From the NCBI GenBank assembly GCA_003024985.2, contig PXIH01S0060549.1: DNA of 10,480 bases. One strand, 5' to 3'. The stretch comes from Euperipatoides rowelli. Lineage: Eukaryota > Onychophora > Udeonychophora > Euonychophora > Peripatopsidae. How positions within the stretch are numbered: position 1 is the stretch's first letter; each line of letters opens with the position of its first letter. Under the pieces are notes generated by a model. The model did not search any database. It saw nothing but the letters and a program-made list of their open reading frames with translations, and had not been told where the DNA came from. This document shows, piece after piece, positions 7,009-10,480 of this stretch. The translations under genes and the position numbers were made by a program.

Positions 7009-8521
7009 AAGCACATTACAGTAATATTCCTGGATGTACACAAAGATTACGATTATGTAAATCAGAAATATTTGGTTCAACAAATTATAAGATTGTTTGG
7101 CCATACGAAATTAACAAGGGGATTATGTAATTATATTTCAAATAAAATTGTAAGTTGTAAATATAAAGCAAAATTGATTCATTCGTTTATGATGAGGAGG
7201 GGAATCACACAGAGTTCCCCCTTCAGCATAAACTTATTTGCTATATATATTGATCAGTTGGTGCAGAGCGTTAATAGGCAGAATTATGGAATGGAAATAC
7301 CAAGCGTAGGAAAATCAATATCATGTTTTACATATGTTGATGACGTGATTGTAATAAAGCATGATAAATATGTTAATGAGGTCATGTCGATGATCAATGA
7401 CTGCACAAGTTACAGGATGAAAATTTAGCAGTGCCAAAACATATGTATGGTGACCTTGGGATTATCATATAGATAAAAATTATAGTCAAAATTTGCCTAA
7501 GAAGTATTTGGGCATTTATTACCCTTTTGTTGGGTTGCAATTACGGAATTGGATTCAAAATGATATGGTTGAGTATTTTGAAAGAGCAAGTAATGTTATG
7601 AAGTTTAAATATTTGTCTTTAGTGACAAGGGTCAGAATTATCAATGTGTATCTAAGACCTAAGCTGAGTTATTATTATCATGTTAAATACACAGCTAAGT
7701 TTATTCAATTGTCAATGTGCTAATTATGGTAAAAGAGATTGGTCCCCATATCTAAAAATAACTTATTTTTGAGTTTGATGAAAGGGTGGGTGGGTTGGGA
7801 TTACATGATATTAGTAGTATATTTTATACAATGAGGGCAGATGCATTTAGTGTGTTTCAAAGGTTTATGCAATATATAAAAGATATAATAGAGGTGCAAC
7901 CAACAGATACCCCTCCACCTTTAATGCCGAGAAATACAATGCTTTATTGGTAGGCGTTTTCTTATGCTGAAGTTGTTTACACTTTAAATATAAGTCAGGC
8001 AATCATGTTTACGTATAGAAGTTATGTTAAGGTTGTAGGCTACATGATGATAGAGTAAATATAGGTGAAGCTCTTTTGCTTACACCAATTTATAGGATAT
8101 TTAAAAAATAATGGTTGCCCCTAATGTTTATGATTTTTTGTTTAGATTATGTCATAAGAATTTCTTTACAAAAGAAATGTTAGTTAGGAGATACAAATTT
8201 AATTTGGATGAGAAATGTTGCTTTTGTAACTTTAATGATGAAATTTGGCATCTTTTGTATAATTCTAATTATTTCAATGAATTAAGGAAGGGATTTAAGA
8301 AATATGTCGATATTGATTTAGCCAGGTACGATCTTGGCACTTTATTGATGATAGTTATACAGAATCCACAGCGTGCATTTATTGTTTATATTTTATTTAT
8401 AGTGTGGAAAATAAGAAATCAAGTTTTGTTTAATCAAATAAGATTAAGACTATGTAATTATTTTGTGTTGCAAGTAAGGGATCTTGTCAAAAGTGATTTA
8501 GAAACTTTATCTAACAAATAT
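7009..8521 (+). pseudogene. LINE ORF2, reverse transcriptase and C-terminal region, broken
   Basis: The open frame 7009-7428 carries reverse transcriptase motif A, VIFLDVHKDYDYVN, with both aspartates (7033 and 7051) and D in place of the usual A after K. Motif B is GITQSSPFSINLFAIYIDQL (7201-7260). Motif C is FTYVDDVIVI (7327-7356), YVDD where most relatives have YADD. A frameshift near 7425 leads to FSSAKTYVW. Then 7493-7723 has KKYLGIYYPF..LRNW and RVRIINVYLRPKLSYY (thumb region). Around 7768-7870 there is ERVGGLGLHDISSIFY. From 8111 a new frame gives FLFRLCHKNFFTKEMLVRR, then CCFC (C36 and C39 of that frame) and WHLLY, the zinc-binding region with its last cysteine lost, and a helical tail to NKYLK at 8521. 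Residues read beyond that belong to the adjacent inverted-repeat element. Motif A is close to the left break, so the N-terminal fingers of the polymerase are missing. Confidence 0.85.
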
Positions 8522-9203
8522 TTAAAGGTCAAATGTAACGGATTTTTTAATTTTTTTTTTAAATTATTGATTTTCAAAGAATTTTACTATAAAAAAATTT
8601 CTACCAGAAAAAAAAAAAAAAAATTAAAAAAAAAAAAAAGTTATTTACAATTCAATTTTTAAAATAATTGTCTTTAGCTCCTCCCCCTTAAAACAACATT
8701 GTCCACTGTACACTCCAGGGGAGATATTTTATGACATCATAGGCTATAAATGAATACAGTTTGCTGTACTTAACTATATAATATTTGCTATCTTTGTCAG
8801 CATAAGGCTGGATATCATATGGATTAAGTGTTTAAATACTTGTAAAAAATCATAATCAAATTCATCCTTTGTGTATTATGGTCTAATTTGTTTTTTTTTT
8901 AAAAACCAAAACGACCTTTAATACAAGTTGAACATAGCTCTATTTACATGTTAAATCATTATAAAGAAAATAGCTGTAGAGACTTGTTTCATCATCAAAT
9001 TAATCTCAGACCCCCAAAAAATGTGAAAGCTTCATTCTGTAATCTCAGACAAAGGATAGCAGTAGTCTTAATTTTATCTTTAAATAACTTTTTTTTATAC
9101 ATTTAAAATTTTTTTGTCTAGTGGAATTTTTTTTTTAGTAATTATCTTTGAAAATCAATAATAAAAAAAAATATTAAAATAATCCGTTACATTTGACCTT
9201 TAA
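8522..9203. mobile_element. TTAA-flanked inverted-repeat element (MITE-like)
   Basis: TTAA at 8522-8525 and 9200-9203 bracket a 674-bp element. The first 23 bases at each end (including TTAA) are exact inverted repeats (core AGGTCAAATGTAACGGATT). Similarity continues inward for about 125 bp, with an 18-bp exact block (8563-8580 with 9145-9162) and a 12-bp block (8636-8647 with 9081-9092), separated by diverged A/T runs. The unique centre is 8648-9080. No transposase is present. TTAA duplication fits piggyBac-type movers, although their ends usually start CCC; a TA duplication with one more base in the repeat would fit Tc1/mariner-type elements. It lies between the last recognisable LINE codons and the ADAMTS-like exon, whose splice donor starts 42 bp from its right end. 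Confidence 0.75.
8648..9080. other. Centre of the inverted-repeat element, no ORF
   Basis: No coding capacity or RNA gene is seen. It contains the direct repeat TAATCTCAGAC (9001-9011 and 9040-9050). ACGACCTTTAATA near 8911 resembles the element's own right terminus (TTTGACCTTTAATA), which could mark a nested or truncated end. Confidence 0.4.
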
Positions 9204-9245
9204 TAATTATAGGCTCAATTTCCTGAAATATTTTCTAAGACTTAC

Positions 9246-9399
9246 GCTGAGAGGCTGTTTCTTGTTATGCACAGCTCCTTCCCCTAATGTCAATTCACAC
9301 TGTTTAGTTAGGGAATATCGAATACCAGGATAATCTCCTTGATGAGTATAATCTTTGCTGGGACGCCTTTCATCTAACAAACAACCAGTCCATGGATAT
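9246..9399 (-). CDS. Internal exon of an ADAMTS-like secreted metalloprotease
   Basis: Read on the minus strand, the exon follows an acceptor (TTTGATCTTATAG, AG at plus 9400-9401) and is followed by the donor GTAAGT (plus 9240-9245). The first base completes an upstream codon; 51 codons follow with no stop and the exon ends in phase 0. The peptide has GCLLDERRP near its start and PGIRYSLTKQCELTLGEGA in the second half. ADAMTS proteases end their catalytic domain with a CLLD-type motif and begin the disintegrin-like domain with PG..Y....QC...FG, in this spacing. The exon thus spans the metalloprotease to disintegrin-like junction of an extracellular zinc protease acting on matrix proteins. The zinc-site and later cysteines would be on other exons, which I do not find here. 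The last residues (HNKKQPLS) are less typical. The subfamily cannot be assigned. Confidence 0.75.
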
Positions 9400-9531
9400 C
9401 TATAAGATCAAACATAAATAAACTAGAAATAGAGGAAACTTATTTCATCAATGCATTTTAATTAAATTATAAGTGATTTATTATTAAACAGGAAAAACAA
9501 ATGTTTGGTATGGTATCATCAGCATGGTTTA
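9400..9531. other. Intron-like sequence upstream of the ADAMTS-like exon
   Basis: On the minus strand this precedes the exon's acceptor. AT-rich, with no further exon recognised. It may include the distal part of the tRNA-like fragment at 9532-9576. Confidence 0.4.
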
Positions 9532-9576
9532 TCTAGGGAGAAATGGCCATAACTCACCACTCTGGCCAGAAGGGTT
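9532..9576 (-). mobile_element. tRNA-like SINE head fragment
   Basis: On the minus strand it starts AACCCTTCTGG (plus 9566-9576), the same 11 bases that begin the SINE at 10169. A box A-like GAGTGGT follows (plus 9557-9563), then CTCCCTAG (plus 9533-9540), the complement of the CTAGGGAG motif flanking the fragment at 2307-2436. No box B or shared body was found downstream, and no target-site duplication. It is likely a truncated or diverged relative of the same tRNA-derived family. Confidence 0.35.
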
Positions 9577-9799
9577 GGTATAATATACAAAGCTGTAAAT
9601 TAAACTAATGCTATATATTTTCCTTCAACAAAGTAAAGAAAGAAAATAGCAGAATTTTATATTTAAAACATTATTTGGAGATAGAATGGTCTTAATTAAT
9701 AAAACACATTGAATTTTGGGCGTTGTGATTTAATGCACAATTTCAATGTCGTGCTTCAATTCTGTTAAATCAGTGGTTTTAAATTTATCGCCATTCCCT
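9577..9799. other. Unassigned AT-rich stretch
   Basis: No ORF, exon or repeat is recognised on either strand. Confidence 0.4.
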
Positions 9800-9822
9800 C
9801 GCATCCTGTCTTATCACCTCTT

Positions 9823-9888
9823 CATGTTCTACCTCTCCCACACATCCTACCTCTCCCTCACGTTCTACCACTCCTTCACATTCCCCAG
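9823..9888 (+). repeat. 18-bp pyrimidine-rich minisatellite, about 3.7 units
   Basis: Units of 18 bp follow in tandem: CATGTTCTACCTCTCCCA (9823-9840), CACATCCTACCTCTCCCT (9841-9858), CACGTTCTACCACTCCTT (9859-9876) and a partial CACATTCCCCAG. A more diverged related stretch precedes from about 9800. The unit length is a multiple of three, and one minus-strand frame stays open for about 35 codons as a Gly/Glu/Val-rich repeat (GEVGCVGEVEHEE). Without splice signals this is most likely incidental. Confidence 0.75.
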
Positions 9889-9922
9889 TATAATTTGAAA
9901 GTTAATTTCATGTATCATATTA

Positions 9923-10048
<126 letters not shown>

Positions 10049-10153
10049 ATAGGCATAGCTTTATTTAATTATAAAATTTATAACTACATAAACTTGAAAA
10101 TATACTTATGAATTACCCCCAATATTTTGATGTGAACCTTTATTTGACAATGT

Positions 10154-10168
10154 AATATAATTGATTGA
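10154..10168 (+). repeat. Target-site duplication, left copy
   Basis: AATATAATTGATTGA, identical to 10406-10420, immediately precedes the tRNA-like head of the SINE. Confidence 0.75.
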
Positions 10169-10405
10169 AACCCTTCTGGGCTTGGGTCGAGTGGTCTTGA
10201 TGACCTGCTCGATCTTCCAGTGTCGCCGGTCAAGTCTTATTTTTCTTCTACTTTAATTCAAATTTATTCAAAAATTATTTTCTTATAGTTTTATTTAAAG
10301 TTATTAATTGATGTTTAGAGTAATGATAAGTACATATCAAGCCACATTAAGCTATTTGTTGATAATTAACTACAAATACAATCAATTTTTTATTTTTATT
10401 TTTAA
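10169..10405 (+). mobile_element. tRNA-headed SINE with 15-bp target-site duplication
   Basis: A perfect 15-bp direct repeat, AATATAATTGATTGA, flanks the element at 10154-10168 and 10406-10420. The element begins AACCCTTCTGG and has a box A-like GGGTCGAGTGG (10184-10194) and a degraded box B-like CCGGTCAAGTC (10226-10236), as expected for an RNA polymerase III promoter from a tRNA. It then has an AT-rich body shared with 3491-3640 and ends in a T/A-rich tail (TTTTTATTTTTATTTTTAAA). No ORF; it would be mobilised by a LINE. The degraded box B and missing hairpin arm suggest an old copy, though the target duplication is still intact. Confidence 0.75.
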
Positions 10406-10420
10406 AATATAATTGATTGA
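10406..10420 (+). repeat. Target-site duplication, right copy
   Basis: AATATAATTGATTGA immediately follows the A/T tail of the SINE. It also forms a small inverted repeat with CAATCAATT at 10379-10387, which is probably incidental. Confidence 0.75.
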
Positions 10421-10480
10421 TATCAAAATATAATTTAATAATAAAGAGTACATAAAAACGAATTATTTTATTTTCAATGA

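Larger units (their letters stand above)
4463..8521 (+). mobile_element. Degenerate L1/Tx1-like LINE retrotransposon
   Basis: A two-ORF non-LTR retrotransposon on the plus strand. ORF1 has a CCHC knuckle and acidic tail. ORF2 has, in order, an apurinic-type endonuclease, a reverse transcriptase with a YVDD box, and a C-terminal cysteine/histidine region. This order, together with the KYLGIYY...NW, GGLGL and FLFRLCH...CCFC...HLLY landmarks, is characteristic of the L1 superfamily, probably Tx1-like. The clade call rests on remembered motifs, not on a tree. Many frameshifts and stops make it non-functional. The segment between endonuclease and reverse transcriptase motif A is missing and replaced by foreign sequence (about 6454-7000). 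The plus strand is notably poor in C and rich in G runs. The 3' end is cut off by, or ends at, the TTAA element at 8522. It is antisense to the ADAMTS-like exon at 9246-9399, as often seen for LINEs that persist in introns. Confidence 0.85.

Noticed and set aside
8609-8639. A-rich run as the LINE poly(A) tail
   Set aside because: It lies within the inverted-repeat arm, whose counterpart at 9081-9180 has the complementary T-rich run, and starts about 85 bases inside that element.
8905-8922. Second copy of the inverted-repeat terminus (ACGACCTTTAATA)
   Set aside because: Only about 10 bases match the true right end and the preceding CCGTTACATTT is absent. Noted as a possible nested end but not supported.
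10379-10419. CAATCAATT / AATTGATTG hairpin as a terminator-like signal
   Set aside because: One arm is part of the SINE target-site duplication and the other is in its A/T tail. The pairing is weak and incidental.

Overview
This is an AT-rich (about 70% A+T), intron-rich animal genomic fragment. It has no operons, no bacterial-style ORFs and no intact long ORF. It carries retroposons with target-site duplications, a hAT-type DNA transposon remnant, a second inverted-repeat element and a long ATT microsatellite. One unresolved base (N at 2875) points to a draft assembly. The mix (L1/Tx1-like LINE, tRNA-headed SINEs, hAT with TCGATC-rich ends) fits an invertebrate, perhaps a mollusc or other lophotrochozoan, but the lineage cannot be fixed from this sequence.

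Layout. 1-2306 is mostly unrecognised AT-rich DNA with a few short open stretches of doubtful meaning. 2307-2436 is a tRNA-like fragment on the minus strand between 13-bp direct repeats. 2652-3369 is a non-autonomous hAT-like element with an internal duplication and two perfect palindromes. 3398-3640 is a SINE-like repeat sharing its body with a second copy at 10169-10405, which is flanked by a perfect 15-bp target-site duplication. 4463-8521 is a decayed LINE on the plus strand: ORF1 with a CCHC zinc knuckle, then ORF2 with endonuclease, reverse transcriptase and a C-terminal zinc-binding region. It is broken by frameshifts and stops, and split by about 0.55 kb of minus-strand retroposed sequence (about 6454-7000) with its own AATAAA signal and A-tail. 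8522-9203 is an inverted-repeat element flanked by TTAA, abutting the LINE 3' end. 9246-9399 is the one well-supported host coding feature: a 154-bp minus-strand exon with canonical splice sites, encoding the junction between the metalloprotease and disintegrin-like regions of an ADAMTS-type protease. 9800-10046 holds an 18-bp pyrimidine-rich minisatellite and (ATT)41.

Interpretation. The simplest reading is an intron (or introns) of a minus-strand ADAMTS-like gene that has collected transposable elements. The LINE lies antisense to that gene, and the TTAA element ends 42 bp from the exon's splice donor. I found no convincing new biological system. The best leads are the unannotated ADAMTS exon, the inverted-repeat element beside its splice donor, the nested retroposition history, and a low-copy SINE family seen in two clear and two weaker copies.
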